NCBI GenBank assembly: GCA_025356715.1
Contig: JANXRU010000090.1
Span: 1 to 22,264 of the forward strand
Length of the DNA stretch: 22,264 bases
Direction: 5' to 3'
Origin: Bacteroidota bacterium
GTDB lineage: Bacteria > Bacteroidota > Bacteroidia > B-17B0 > B-17BO
The notes under the pieces: model-generated
Told to the model about the DNA's origin: nothing
The model's input: only the letters and a program-made list of their open reading frames with translations
The model's database searches: none
Program-made: the position numbers and the translations under genes
Part shown: piece after piece, positions 6,635 through 15,423 of the stretch
How positions within the stretch are numbered: position 1 is the first letter of the stretch
Layout of the letters: each line of letters begins with the position of its first letter

Positions 6635-8311
6635 CTATTTCTTCCCTTCCACTGCCTTCCGCGCTTCTGCAATATCCATGCGTGTGCCATTTTTAAAAGC
6701 CACTACAAAACAATCTTTATAACCAAGCTCTCTTAATTTAGTTTGTTGCTTACTGGCGTCTTCAAAGGCTTTGTATGTGCCTGATGTGTATTTAAAAAAC
6801 ACCCCTGCTTTATAAAAACTGATATCTGTTACATTCGGATATTTCGCTTTGGCATCTACTTCCTTATCATTACTGGCAAATTGTACTTTAAATCGGATGG
6901 CTTCACTATCTGTAGTTACATTTTTAGTAGGGGTTATAACGGCTACTGTTGGTGTTTTAATTGCATTAGTGGCTTTGAGGGAATCATCTTTAACTTTCAA
7001 TTTATCTTGGTTATCTTTTTCTGCTTTTTGAGTAATAATTTTAATTTCTTTCAATTTATCCTGAGGGTAATTAGAATCTTTAGTTTTTACTTTATCTGCC
7101 AATTCATATAAGCCTTGAGCTTCGGTATAATTTTTTTTCTTAAAATTCATATCGGCCAATGCAATAAACTGCTTATATTTTTTTTCGTTTTCTATTTCAA
7201 TAGCCGTTCCTGAATCACTCTTTGTACTATCTTTTTTCACAATAACATCTTTAGGCTCTTCGGGTTTTGTGAGGGTATGTGTTGTAATTGTTTGAGAGTC
7301 TGTCGGAGATTCGATTATTACAGGTTCTTTCACCGTATCTTTAGTTTGGATGTACACCTCTTTTTCTAACGCTTTTTGATTTTCTAACTCGTCATTATAA
7401 TTTTTTTTGGTACCTTCTTGCTCATCTTTGTATTTTCTAAATGCTCTAAATAAACACGATGCCATATAATCCTGTCCTTTGTCAGATCCTAAAAACTTTT
7501 CTTCTTGCGGGTTGGTTAAGTAACCAATTTCCGTTAAAATACTTGGCATAGCGGTTCGCCACAATACCCAAATACTTTGGCGATGCACCCCTTTATCTAC
7601 CCTACCTGCTTTTTTCAAATACTCTTCTTGAATTTTTAATGCTAAACCTGCACTTTTAATCACATAGCCAGAGGTATAATTACTCATGATAATGTAACTT
7701 TCTTCGCTATCGGGATCAAAACCTTGGTATTTGGCTTCGTAATTATCTTCTAATAAAATTACCGAATTTTCACGTTGCGCCACTTTCATTTGCCCAATTT
7801 CATTTTTCAAACCCATCACATAGGTTTCAGAGCCATAAGGCTCAGGATTGGTAGTTTCTACAACAACTGTTTTGCCTTTTTTGTTTTTATACGTTTTGGC
7901 ACGCATTTTACCTGTTTTTTTATCTTTAATCATCACAGGCTTTCCGGCAGCATTGCAATGGATGGAAATAAATAAATCGGCATTATTATCATTGGCTATT
8001 TTGGCTCGGTCTTCCAAGTCAACAAACACATCCGTTTTACGAGTAAAAATGACTTTCACATCTTTTAAATGGTCTTCTATTAATTTGCCCAATTTAAGCG
8101 CAACGGCCAAAGCTACTGTCTTTTCGTTATGATAGTGTCCGGAACAGCCAGGGTCTTTACCTCCATGTCCAGGATCAATAACGATGGTTTTTACTTTCCG
8201 TTGAGGATCGTCCTTATGTTTGCGAAAAGAACTACCTAATTCAACACAAACCGCTAATAGGAGAACTAGCAATACAGATATTTTACATTTTTTTAGCACT
8301 ATAAGGGTCAT
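6635..8311 (-). CDS. N-acetylmuramoyl-L-alanine amidase with C-terminal SPOR-like region
   Basis: This Amidase_3-family zinc enzyme cleaves the bond between muramic acid and the stem peptide in peptidoglycan. The ATG at 8311 is chosen over an upstream TTG at 8323; it gives a 558-aa protein with an N-terminal hydrophobic segment (KKCKISVLLVLLLAVCVELG), so it is exported or membrane-anchored. Zinc ligands are His in DPGHGGKDPG (about 49), Glu in HYHNEKTVAL (about 63) and His in FISIHCNAAG (about 118); the catalytic Glu is in LTEIGYLTNPQ (about 261). A Lys/Glu-rich linker with a short TPR-like stretch (about 375-430) leads to a SPOR-like C-terminus (about 475-540, with RFKVQFASNDKEVD and ELGYKDCFVVAFKNGTR) that may bind denuded septal glycan. 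It is divergent from lptD; from memory, an amidase next to lptD is a recurring arrangement in Bacteroidota. Confidence 0.92.
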   Translation of the reverse strand: MTLIVLKKCKISVLLVLLLAVCVELGSSFRKHKDDPQRKVKTIVIDPGHGGKDPGCSGHYHNEKTVALAVALKLGKLIEDHLKDVKVIFTRKTDVFVDLEDRAKIANDNNADLFISIHCNAAGKPVMIKDKKTGKMRAKTYKNKKGKTVVVETTNPEPYGSETYVMGLKNEIGQMKVAQRENSVILLEDNYEAKYQGFDPDSEESYIIMSNYTSGYVIKSAGLALKIQEEYLKKAGRVDKGVHRQSIWVLWRTAMPSILTEIGYLTNPQEEKFLGSDKGQDYMASCLFRAFRKYKDEQEGTKKNYNDELENQKALEKEVYIQTKDTVKEPVIIESPTDSQTITTHTLTKPEEPKDVIVKKDSTKSDSGTAIEIENEKKYKQFIALADMNFKKKNYTEAQGLYELADKVKTKDSNYPQDKLKEIKIITQKAEKDNQDKLKVKDDSLKATNAIKTPTVAVITPTKNVTTDSEAIRFKVQFASNDKEVDAKAKYPNVTDISFYKAGVFFKYTSGTYKAFEDASKQQTKLRELGYKDCFVVAFKNGTRMDIAEARKAVEGKK

Positions 8312-8339
8312 TTTAATACTCAAATAAACAAGTAATTGT

Positions 8340-8347
8340 TAGATTTG
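8340..8347 (+). promoter_or_regulatory. candidate -7 element (TAGATTTG) for lptD
   Basis: A full TAnnTTTG match lies in the 66-bp gap between the amidase ATG and the proposed lptD start, about 30 bp before the latter. No TTTG is found at the usual -33 distance. On the other strand CAAATAAA at 8321-8328 (TTTATTTG) is a 7-of-8 match that could serve the amidase gene. Confidence 0.4.
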
Positions 8348-8377
8348 TAGGTCAAGTAAAAATAAGTCACAGGCGCT

Positions 8378-10993
8378 ATTAATACATCTAAACATAGATT
8401 TTTTTTAATCTTATTATTGTTAATAAGTGTATTCACGTGTTTTGGTCAATCTGATTTAAAATCTGGCAATAAACTTACTGTTAAGCCTATTAATGGCAAT
8501 AATAGCAAAACGGATACTCTAAAATCGCCTTTAGTTACCAACGAAACTCTATCAAAAGACTCTTTAAAAAGAAAATCCGTTGATTCGCTCAATGCGGATG
8601 ATGTTGGAGAGCCGTTAGAACATGCTATCGTTTATAATGCCAAAGATTCGATAAGATACGAAACGAAGGGCCAAAAAATATATTTATTTGGCGATGCTTA
8701 TGTCAATTATGAAAGCATGAACCTTAAATCAGAGTTTATAGAAATTGATAATGCCAAAAACACCATTACCGCCTATGGCAAAAAAGACAGTTTGGGTGTT
8801 GAAACTGGCACTCCCATTTTTAAAGAAGGAGCGCAAGAAATTGCTTGCCGAAAAATGGTTTACAATTTAAAGACTAAAAAAGGTAAAATTTATGATATAG
8901 AAACCAAAGAGGGGGATTTGATTTTGATGGGTAGTGAAGTTAAAAAAGATAGTAATAATGTGGTTTACATGAAGAATTTGAAATGCATTCCTTGCGAATT
9001 TAAAGATTCCAGAACTCTTTTTAAAGCCAAATACGCCAAAATTATTCCAGATGATAAAATTGTGACTGGCCCTGTATACCTTGAAATTGGAGGTGTTCCT
9101 ACACCCTTAGGATTACCGTTTGGTTTTTTTCCAAATACTAAAAAAGCACATTCAGGTATTATTATTCCTACCTACGGTAATAGCGAAGCGTTAGGTTTTT
9201 ATTTACAAAATGGTGGTTTTTATTGGGCCATCAATAATAAAACAGACATGACTATTAAAGGCGATATATATGGCAACGGTAGTTTTGGATTGAAAACAGT
9301 CAATAATTATAATATCAATTATAAATTTAATGGTTCATTAGCCTTAGCTTTTTCTCAATTTAATGAGGGAGAAAAGGAAATTCCATTGTCCTATAAAAAG
9401 CGTCAAGATATTTCTATTACGTGGCGTCACATTCAAGATCAAAAAAATAACCCTACCATCCGTTTTAGTAGTGATGTCAACATCAGAACTTCACAATACA
9501 ATAAAAACAATTTGGTTAACAATAGCCAGTATTTAACTAATACGTTTCAATCTAATATCAATTTTACTAAAACCTTTAAAGCAGCCTCTTTAAGCATTAA
9601 TGCAAGGCACGATCAAAATACGCAAACTCAAATCATGAATATTTCCTTTCCTGAATTAACATTTAATGTTAATCGTTTTTATCCGTTTAAAAAGGAGAGT
9701 CGCATCAAACAAAATGCCTTTGATAAAATAGGTATTAGTTATTTGTTTGAAGCAAAAAACACCTTAACGGGTAAAGAAAGTACTATTTTTCAAGGTGATG
9801 TATTGGATAGTATAAAATATGGGGCAAGACATTCCTTGCCAATTTCAACAAACTTAACTGTTTTAAAGTATTTTACCTTAACGCCAGCCTTAAATTTAAG
9901 TGCGGTGATGTACACTAAAACTAAAACGAAAGAATTGGATTATGCCACCAATCAAATTATATCTACCACACAAAAAGATTTTAAAACAGGTTACGATGCT
10001 AATTTTAATACATCCTTAACTACCAAATTATTTATGGATTATATGTTTAAAAGCAAGCGTATAAAACAAATACGCCATTTATTAATTCCCTCATTAAATT
10101 ATACCTATCGTCCAAATTTTGGGGATGCTCAATATGGTTTTTGGAAAGACATTATAACGGATACCGTCAATAAAATAAAAACAAAATATAGTATTTTTGA
10201 GAATACCTTATTTGGAGGACCTACTATTGGAACTCAAAATAGTTTAGGTATTAATTTAAATAACAATTTAGAAGCTAAAATTCGTAAAAATACAGACACT
10301 GGATTTGTAGATAAAAAAATAATACTCATTCAAAATTTAAGTTTTAATGCAACCTATAATTTTGCGGCAGATAGTTTTAAAATGTCTAATATTTCAATGA
10401 CTGGACGAACTAAAATTTGGAAATTTTTTGACTTAATGTTTAGTTCAAACTTTGACCCTTATTTTTATGATAAAGCCAGTAATCGTCGAACCAAAAATTT
10501 CACCATTAATGAAAATGGCAAGCTCGCTCGTTTTACAACAGGAAACATTGCTATTAATGCATCCTTTAGTTCTGCTTCCATACAATCGATGCGTGTCAAA
10601 AAACCAAGCACCGAACAAAATGCAACCGCAACAAATGCGACGCAAAATCAACAAGGTAGTTTACCTTGGAGTTTAAATATTTATTATAATATCAACTTTA
10701 TAACTAATAATGTGACTAATGCATTAACCCAAATACAAACTCTTAATTTTAATACTGATTTATCAGTAACAAAATATTGGCACTTAGGTGTAACAAGTGG
10801 TTATGATTTTACAGCTAAAAATATCAGTTTTACAAGCTTTAATGTTGGTAGGGATTTGAAATGTTGGGCAGCTGCCATTAATTGGGTTCCTTTTGGAATT
10901 AGAAAAAGTTATAGCATCACCATTAATTTAAAAAGCAGTATGCTAAGTGATGTTAAAATTCCAAGAACAAGACAGTGGTTCGATAATTTTTAA
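8378..10993 (+). CDS. lptD: LptD-like LPS transport outer-membrane protein (OstA family), unusual start
   Basis: The product is the Bacteroidota version of LptD, the outer-membrane barrel that places LPS in the outer leaflet. An OstA/LptA-like region (about 80-190; EHAIVYNAKDSIRYETKGQK, YGKKDSLGVETGTPIFKEGA) is followed by a conserved junction VYLEIGGVPTPLGLPFGFFP and a long C-terminal barrel of alternating strands. Cysteines include a C-x-x-C pair (KCIPCEF, about 203 and 206) and one near the C-terminus (RDLKCWAAAINW), possible disulfide partners as in E. coli LptD. The start is odd: the signal peptide NTSKHRFFLILLLLISVFTCFGQ is preceded in frame only by ATT at 8378, and the nearest upstream stop is at 8363. 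The first standard start codon, TTG at 8417, falls inside the hydrophobic core and would delete the charged region. I place the start at ATT, giving about 871 aa. The gene is tail-to-tail with the PAP2 gene, 1 bp apart. Confidence 0.88.
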   Translation: MNTSKHRFFLILLLLISVFTCFGQSDLKSGNKLTVKPINGNNSKTDTLKSPLVTNETLSKDSLKRKSVDSLNADDVGEPLEHAIVYNAKDSIRYETKGQKIYLFGDAYVNYESMNLKSEFIEIDNAKNTITAYGKKDSLGVETGTPIFKEGAQEIACRKMVYNLKTKKGKIYDIETKEGDLILMGSEVKKDSNNVVYMKNLKCIPCEFKDSRTLFKAKYAKIIPDDKIVTGPVYLEIGGVPTPLGLPFGFFPNTKKAHSGIIIPTYGNSEALGFYLQNGGFYWAINNKTDMTIKGDIYGNGSFGLKTVNNYNINYKFNGSLALAFSQFNEGEKEIPLSYKKRQDISITWRHIQDQKNNPTIRFSSDVNIRTSQYNKNNLVNNSQYLTNTFQSNINFTKTFKAASLSINARHDQNTQTQIMNISFPELTFNVNRFYPFKKESRIKQNAFDKIGISYLFEAKNTLTGKESTIFQGDVLDSIKYGARHSLPISTNLTVLKYFTLTPALNLSAVMYTKTKTKELDYATNQIISTTQKDFKTGYDANFNTSLTTKLFMDYMFKSKRIKQIRHLLIPSLNYTYRPNFGDAQYGFWKDIITDTVNKIKTKYSIFENTLFGGPTIGTQNSLGINLNNNLEAKIRKNTDTGFVDKKIILIQNLSFNATYNFAADSFKMSNISMTGRTKIWKFFDLMFSSNFDPYFYDKASNRRTKNFTINENGKLARFTTGNIAINASFSSASIQSMRVKKPSTEQNATATNATQNQQGSLPWSLNIYYNINFITNNVTNALTQIQTLNFNTDLSVTKYWHLGVTSGYDFTAKNISFTSFNVGRDLKCWAAAINWVPFGIRKSYSITINLKSSMLSDVKIPRTRQWFDNF

Positions 10994-10994
10994 A

Positions 10995-11594
10995 TTAATT
11001 TTTCTGAAGCCATTTATCAGCTTGCCAAATGAGTAAACTTGATCCAATGCCAACAACCATTCCACCTAAAACATCACTTGGAAAATGAACTCCTAAGCGC
11101 ATACGAGAATAGCCAACAAAACAAGCATATAAATAAGCTGGTATAGCTACATACCATTTTTTTGTAGCTAATGTTAATGCGGTAGCGGTTACAAACGCAC
11201 TTGACGTATGACCTGATGGAAAAGACCAAGACGTTACATCTTCTCGCTTAACAATATCGTTAGGATATTGAGTAAAAGGGCGTTCCCTTCTGAAAGAATA
11301 TTTTAAACTAGCTGTTAATATTAAATTTAATCCAATGGCAGCGATGGTTTTAACGCCATCGCGCATCATGACTTTATCATCATTTGCATAACCTGTTAAT
11401 AGCAAAGAGCCTGGCGCTATAGCCATAGCAGGATAAATAGAATTGGATGTAATTTTCATAGTTTTATCCCAATCAGGATGCTCATCTTTATTAATAGCTC
11501 GGAGCATTGAAAAATCAAATGATTGTGCGTAACAACTAAATCCAGTTATTACCACAAGCATTAAAAACAACCATCTATACTTATTATTTTTCAT
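10995..11594 (-). CDS. PAP2-family phosphatase
   Basis: This is a 199-aa membrane-associated acid phosphatase of the type-2 phosphatidic acid phosphatase family. All three motifs are complete: K-x6-RP (Lys98 to Arg105-Pro106, KYSFRRERP), PSGH (126-129) and SR-x5-H-x3-D (Ser163-Arg164, His170, Asp174). It starts with a signal peptide (1-24, ending CYAQ) and has several hydrophobic helices around the motifs. Likely substrates are lipid phosphates such as undecaprenyl diphosphate, phosphatidylglycerol phosphate or lipid A; the sequence does not decide. Its neighbours are lptD (convergent) and the M50 protease gene (same strand, 39 bp upstream), which fits an envelope role and possible co-transcription with the protease. 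Confidence 0.9.
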   Translation of the reverse strand: MKNNKYRWLFLMLVVITGFSCYAQSFDFSMLRAINKDEHPDWDKTMKITSNSIYPAMAIAPGSLLLTGYANDDKVMMRDGVKTIAAIGLNLILTASLKYSFRRERPFTQYPNDIVKREDVTSWSFPSGHTSSAFVTATALTLATKKWYVAIPAYLYACFVGYSRMRLGVHFPSDVLGGMVVGIGSSLLIWQADKWLQKN

Positions 11595-11633
11595 TTGGAT
11601 TTCGATAAAAATAACAATTTCAAAAACAATAAT

Positions 11634-12617
11634 TTATTTAAGTAATAAGTTAGCTGATTTTAGGGCTTCCAAAACTTTTGGAACATAATACATAATGGGG
11701 ATACACAGGAACAAACAAAAAAGTAAAAACACAGCTATTTTCCCAATTACTTTTAAATCTTTAGTCATAGGTATTTTAATAATAGAAATAACATGTTGCA
11801 TCATACTACCTTCTACAATGGTATATTGATGAACGCCAGCCTTTACCATCGCATAACGGCGGTTAAATGATAAGATGATACAATCTCTGATGATCCAATA
11901 ATCTTTATCTTGCAAATCTTTGTATTCAGTTACATAATTGATATTTTCTTGCTGTAAATACTCTCGAATTTTTTGATTTTTAATTTCCATCATTAACTCA
12001 AATACCATAGAAACAGGAATTATTAAGAAAAAGATACTTTGAGCAATGAACGTAAATAACAGTAAAAATAAAATAGAGATAATTGTAAATACCACTCTAA
12101 TGATATGATTTTGATTAACAAATAGTGTTGATAAAATTCTACCGCCATCCAAAGGCATAAAGGGTAAAAGATTAAAAAAATTCAAACCCATAAAAATATT
12201 ACCAAGCATTTCAACCCTTTCATTTGGATAGTAATGTTGAAATATTAATAAACCAAGGCCAATTAAAATGCCTGGTATAGGGCCCGCTAAAATAACGATA
12301 CTCATTTGTCGCTGAGTAATTACTGTATTTTTACCTGCATCAAATGCTCCTAATAAAGGCAATACAAATAATTTAGGGTTAGAGTAATTAAAGGCTTTCA
12401 TTGCTAGAAAGTGACCTAATTCATGAATCAATAATACAATTAATAGAGCTGCTCCATAAATTGGCTCTACTTTTAATATCACTAAAAATATAAAGGCATA
12501 AATCCCTAAACTTATTAAAGACTTACGTACCCAATTCTTTTTATCTTGCACAAATAAAGGCTTTGGCAAAACAACTTCCTCATTATTTTCTACTTGATAT
12601 TCTTCTGAATTTTCCAC
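11634..12617 (-). CDS. M50 site-2-type intramembrane metalloprotease
   Basis: The 327-aa product is a polytopic zinc protease of the S2P/SpoIVFB class. The zinc site is LLIHELGHFLA (His65, Glu66, His69) in the first core helix and the third ligand is Asp157 in LLPFMPLDGGR. The AGPIPGI segment (111-117) lies between them as in other family members. After further membrane helices (to about 210) there is a soluble stretch of about 50-75 residues containing YLQQENINYVTEYKD and DYWIIRDCIILSFNRRYAMV, then a C-terminal span (about 290-312). There is no PDZ domain, so it is not a standard RseP. The start is a GTG at 12617 with an in-frame stop nearby upstream. The substrate is unknown. The PAP2 gene follows 39 bp downstream, so the two may be co-transcribed. 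Confidence 0.88.
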   Translation of the reverse strand: MENSEEYQVENNEEVVLPKPLFVQDKKNWVRKSLISLGIYAFIFLVILKVEPIYGAALLIVLLIHELGHFLAMKAFNYSNPKLFVLPLLGAFDAGKNTVITQRQMSIVILAGPIPGILIGLGLLIFQHYYPNERVEMLGNIFMGLNFFNLLPFMPLDGGRILSTLFVNQNHIIRVVFTIISILFLLLFTFIAQSIFFLIIPVSMVFELMMEIKNQKIREYLQQENINYVTEYKDLQDKDYWIIRDCIILSFNRRYAMVKAGVHQYTIVEGSMMQHVISIIKIPMTKDLKVIGKIAVFLLFCLFLCIPIMYYVPKVLEALKSANLLLK

Positions 12618-12661
12618 GATGCTAAAGTAGTAAATGTAATTTACAAAGCGAGTTATTTCAA

Positions 12662-12694
12662 TTTGTGTTTATTCAATAAAATAATATATATTTG
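12662..12694 (+). promoter_or_regulatory. Bacteroidota-type promoter of the permease gene
   Basis: TTTG (12662-12665) is followed after 21 bp by TATATTTG (12687-12694), matching TTTG-N19-21-TAnnTTTG in both elements and spacing. Transcription would start near 12700 and leave a leader of about 37 nt before the ATG at 12737. This is the best promoter in the window. Confidence 0.65.
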
Positions 12695-12736
12695 AATTAT
12701 ACTAAAACTTATATATTCATATTTAAATAAAGAGTT

Positions 12737-14215
12737 ATGTCAATTTGGAGAGTAAAACCAGTATCAGCTTTTGAAGCAGATATGAAAAAAAGTGATTTGA
12801 AACGCGTTCTTACAAAATGGGGATTAACCTCGTTAGGTATAGGTGCCATTATCGGTGGTGGTATTTTTACGTTAACAGGTATTGCTGCTCAAGATTATGC
12901 AGGCCCCGCCTTAGCCCTATCATTTGTAATTGCTGGCATTGGCTGTTTATTTGCGTCCTTATGCTATGCAGAATTTGCTTCCGTATTACCAGTTGAAGGC
13001 TCTGCTTATGCTTATGCTTATGGCACTGTTGGTGAATTATTTGCTTGGTTCATTGGTTGGAATTTAATATTAGAATACATGATGGGAGCCACAACAGTTG
13101 CTGTTGCTTGGAGTGGTTATTTTGTTAAGTTTTTGCATTTGTGTCATCTTGATATTCCCATTTGGTTATGCAATGATTTAGCAACCGCAACCGAAAAAAG
13201 CCTTGCGGCTGGGATTTCGGCTCCAGGCTTTGCGTTTAACTTACCTGCTTTTTTAATTACATGGGTTGTTACTGGTATTTTAATTAAAGGAATTAAAGAA
13301 GCCGCAAGTACAAATAATGTAATTGTTATTGTAAAAATAGCCGTTGTTTTATTTGTTATCATTGTTGGTGCTTTTTATATTAAAACTGACAATTGGACAC
13401 CTTTTATACCTGCTGAAATTCCAATTATTGGTAGTGATGGCATTGCAACAGGCGAATTCAAATTTGGGTTTGGTGGTGTATTAACTGCTGCTACCATTGT
13501 ATTTTTTGCTTATATTGGCTTTGATGCCGTATCTACCCAAGCTGGAGAAGCTATTAATCCAAAGAAAGATGTTCCCTTTGCTATTATTGCTTCTTTAATT
13601 ATTTGTACCATTTTATACATTTTAGTTTCTTTGGTATTAACAGGCATGGTAAAATATACCGAACTAGATAAAGCTGCCCCCGTTGCTTCTGCATTCTCTG
13701 GCATTGGATTAAATTGGGCAGTTTTTATCATTACGCTTGCTGCTACAGCTGGCTTAACCTCTGTTATGTTAGTGATGATGCTTGGACAAACTCGTATCTT
13801 TTTAGGAATGGCTAAAGATGGGTTGTTACCTTCATTTTTCAAAACATTACATGCTGATTTTAAGACACCCTATAAAAGCACCGTTTTAGTAGGAGCAATT
13901 ATATCTTTAGTTGCAGCATTTACACCAATAAATAAAGTAAGTGAAATGTGTAGTATGGGAACCTTATTAGCATTTGCAATGGTTTGCGTAGCTGTAATGA
14001 TATTAAGGTATAAAAAACCAGAATTAGAAAGACCATACAGAACGCCAGCAGTATACTTAGTAGGTTGTTTAGGTGTTGGGTTTAATATTTTCTTAATGTG
14101 TTTTGTTCGTAAAGAAACATGGGTTGCTTTTTTAATTTGGGGTGTAATAGGAATAGTTGTTTACTTTCTCTATAGCAAGCGAAACTCCAATCTCGAAAAG
14201 AAAGAAATAGAATAA
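12737..14215 (+). CDS. APC-superfamily amino acid permease
   Basis: This is a 492-aa integral membrane protein with about 12 hydrophobic segments. The signature WGLTSLGIGAIIGGGIFTLT (28-47) is the substrate-binding unwound helix 1 of APC transporters. CYAEFASVLPVEGSAYAYAY follows and contains the helix-3 motif typical of cationic amino acid transporter (CAT/YfnA-like) members. Later blocks FFAYIGFDAVSTQAGEAINP and DVPFAI are also usual for this group. It probably imports amino acids, but the specific substrate is not readable from the sequence. It has its own promoter (12662-12694) and terminator (14222-14248) and is likely monocistronic. Confidence 0.92.
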   Translation: MSIWRVKPVSAFEADMKKSDLKRVLTKWGLTSLGIGAIIGGGIFTLTGIAAQDYAGPALALSFVIAGIGCLFASLCYAEFASVLPVEGSAYAYAYGTVGELFAWFIGWNLILEYMMGATTVAVAWSGYFVKFLHLCHLDIPIWLCNDLATATEKSLAAGISAPGFAFNLPAFLITWVVTGILIKGIKEAASTNNVIVIVKIAVVLFVIIVGAFYIKTDNWTPFIPAEIPIIGSDGIATGEFKFGFGGVLTAATIVFFAYIGFDAVSTQAGEAINPKKDVPFAIIASLIICTILYILVSLVLTGMVKYTELDKAAPVASAFSGIGLNWAVFIITLAATAGLTSVMLVMMLGQTRIFLGMAKDGLLPSFFKTLHADFKTPYKSTVLVGAIISLVAAFTPINKVSEMCSMGTLLAFAMVCVAVMILRYKKPELERPYRTPAVYLVGCLGVGFNIFLMCFVRKETWVAFLIWGVIGIVVYFLYSKRNSNLEKKEIE

Positions 14216-14221
14216 AAACTT

Positions 14222-14248
14222 AAAAAAGGCGAGTATATCGCCTTTTTT
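14222..14248 (+). terminator. hairpin terminator after the permease gene
   Basis: A perfect 11-bp stem (AAAAAAGGCGA at 14222-14232 pairing with TCGCCTTTTTT at 14238-14248) with loop GTATA sits 7 bp after the permease stop and ends in a T-run. Confidence 0.88.
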
Positions 14249-14288
14249 AGTTACTGTATTTTACAAAAAAGTCATTACAAAAAAACAC

Positions 14289-14296
14289 TATATTTG
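14289..14296 (+). promoter_or_regulatory. candidate -7 element (TATATTTG) for the GT2-DUF486-holA operon
   Basis: A full TAnnTTTG match ends only 5 bp before the glycosyltransferase ATG at 14302. With the usual spacing, transcription would begin at or next to the ATG, suggesting a leaderless mRNA. A -33 TTTG is not evident (TTTT or TTAC near 14259-14264, spacing too long). Confidence 0.4.
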
Positions 14297-14301
14297 TAGC
14301 T

Positions 14302-15015
14302 ATGTTGTTATCAATTGTTATTCCTGCCTACAATGAAGGCAGAACTATTCATTTAATTTTAAATAAAATTAAAGCTGTAAATCTTCCCGCTGGCGTAGAT
14401 AAAGAAATCATTATTGTTAATGATTGTTCTAAAGACAATACCGAGGAAGCTATTTTAAAATACCAATCAGAAAACACTGGCTTTAATATACAATACCGTA
14501 AGCACGAGTTTAATAAAGGAAAAGGCGCTGCCCTTCACACTGGTATTAAAGAAGCAAGTGGCGATTATATTATCATACAAGATGCCGATTTAGAATACGA
14601 TCCTGAGGAATATTTAATTTTATTAAAACCTGTTTTAAGTGGTTTTGCAGATGTTGTTTATGGTAGCCGTTTTATAGGCGGAAAACCACACCGTATTCTA
14701 TTTTTTTGGCATTCCATTGGGAATAAAATGTTGACAATGCTTTCCAATATGTTTTCCAATCTTAACTTAACAGATATGGAAACCTGTTATAAGCTATTTA
14801 AATCCGACATTATTAAAGGTATCGAATTAAAAGAAAATCGATTTGGATTTGAACCTGAAGTAACAGCCAAAATTTCTCGTATTAAAAATTTACGTATATA
14901 CGAAGTTGGCATTTCATACTACGGAAGAACTTATGAAGAGGGTAAAAAAATTGGCTGGAAAGATGGATTTAGAGCCATTTACTGTATCATAAAATACGGC
15001 TTATTTAATTTTTAG
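14302..15015 (+). CDS. GT2-family glycosyltransferase (polyprenyl-phosphate type)
   Basis: The 237-aa product is a GT-A fold glycosyltransferase with the N-terminal nucleotide-binding stretch [12 protein letters not shown] (2-13), [13 protein letters not shown] (35-47), the metal-binding DxD in [11 protein letters not shown] (Asp94, Asp96), and [17 protein letters not shown]. The C-terminal part [15 protein letters not shown] and [16 protein letters not shown] is typical of dolichol/undecaprenyl-phosphate mannose or glucose synthases. There is no C-terminal membrane helix pair, so it should act at the inner face of the membrane on polyprenyl phosphate. The sugar donor is not determined. The DUF486 gene follows after 38 bp and holA after a further 16 bp, so they are likely one operon. 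Confidence 0.9.
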   Translation: MLLSIVIPAYNEGRTIHLILNKIKAVNLPAGVDKEIIIVNDCSKDNTEEAILKYQSENTGFNIQYRKHEFNKGKGAALHTGIKEASGDYIIIQDADLEYDPEEYLILLKPVLSGFADVVYGSRFIGGKPHRILFFWHSIGNKMLTMLSNMFSNLNLTDMETCYKLFKSDIIKGIELKENRFGFEPEVTAKISRIKNLRIYEVGISYYGRTYEEGKKIGWKDGFRAIYCIIKYGLFNF

Positions 15016-15053
15016 TTTTTTAAATAAATTTTATTTCCTATTTCTAACATTAT

Positions 15054-15407
15054 ATGCCTAAAGGGTTAACAACTATACTATTACTTCTTGCCTCCAATAC
15101 ATTTATGACTATTGCTTGGTATGGGCATTTGAAATTCAAAAATGTAGGTATGATTATGGCAATTTTGATTAGCTGGGGAATAGCTTTATTGGAATACAGT
15201 TTAATGGTTCCTGCCAATAAAATGGGGAGTAATATTAATGGAGGTCCTTTTAATATGTTTCAATTAAAAATTATTCAAGAGGTCATTTCTATCTCTGTGT
15301 TTGTGATTTTCACTCTAGTCTTTTTCAAATCAGATACCTTACGTTGGAATCATTTTGTTGGTTTTTTGTGTTTAATTATTGCAGTATTTTTCTTTTTTAA
15401 AAAGTAA
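15054..15407 (+). CDS. DUF486 small membrane protein
   Basis: This is a 117-aa protein with four predicted membrane helices and little else. Diagnostic pieces are LLLASNTFMTIAWYGHLK, ALLEYSLMVPANKMG and FNMFQLKIIQEVISISVF, which identify the DUF486 family, related in topology to small multidrug-resistance or DMT-type proteins. Its function is not known. It sits between the glycosyltransferase (38 bp upstream) and holA (16 bp downstream) and is probably co-transcribed with them. Confidence 0.88.
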   Translation: MPKGLTTILLLLASNTFMTIAWYGHLKFKNVGMIMAILISWGIALLEYSLMVPANKMGSNINGGPFNMFQLKIIQEVISISVFVIFTLVFFKSDTLRWNHFVGFLCLIIAVFFFFKK

Positions 15408-15423
15408 ATTCACATCATAATTA

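Noticed and set aside
7848..8132. 94-codon open frame on the plus strand
   Set aside because: It lies fully opposite the well-identified amidase gene and shows no family features.
8309..8323. TTG at 8323 as start of the amidase gene
   Set aside because: The ATG at 8311, four codons later, gives a better signal sequence; the TTG adds only MSIK.
8417..8419. TTG as start of lptD
   Set aside because: It lies inside the signal peptide core and would remove the charged N-terminal region.
11634..12617. RseP-type sigma-E protease
   Set aside because: There is no PDZ domain and the membrane layout differs, so only the general M50 class is supported.
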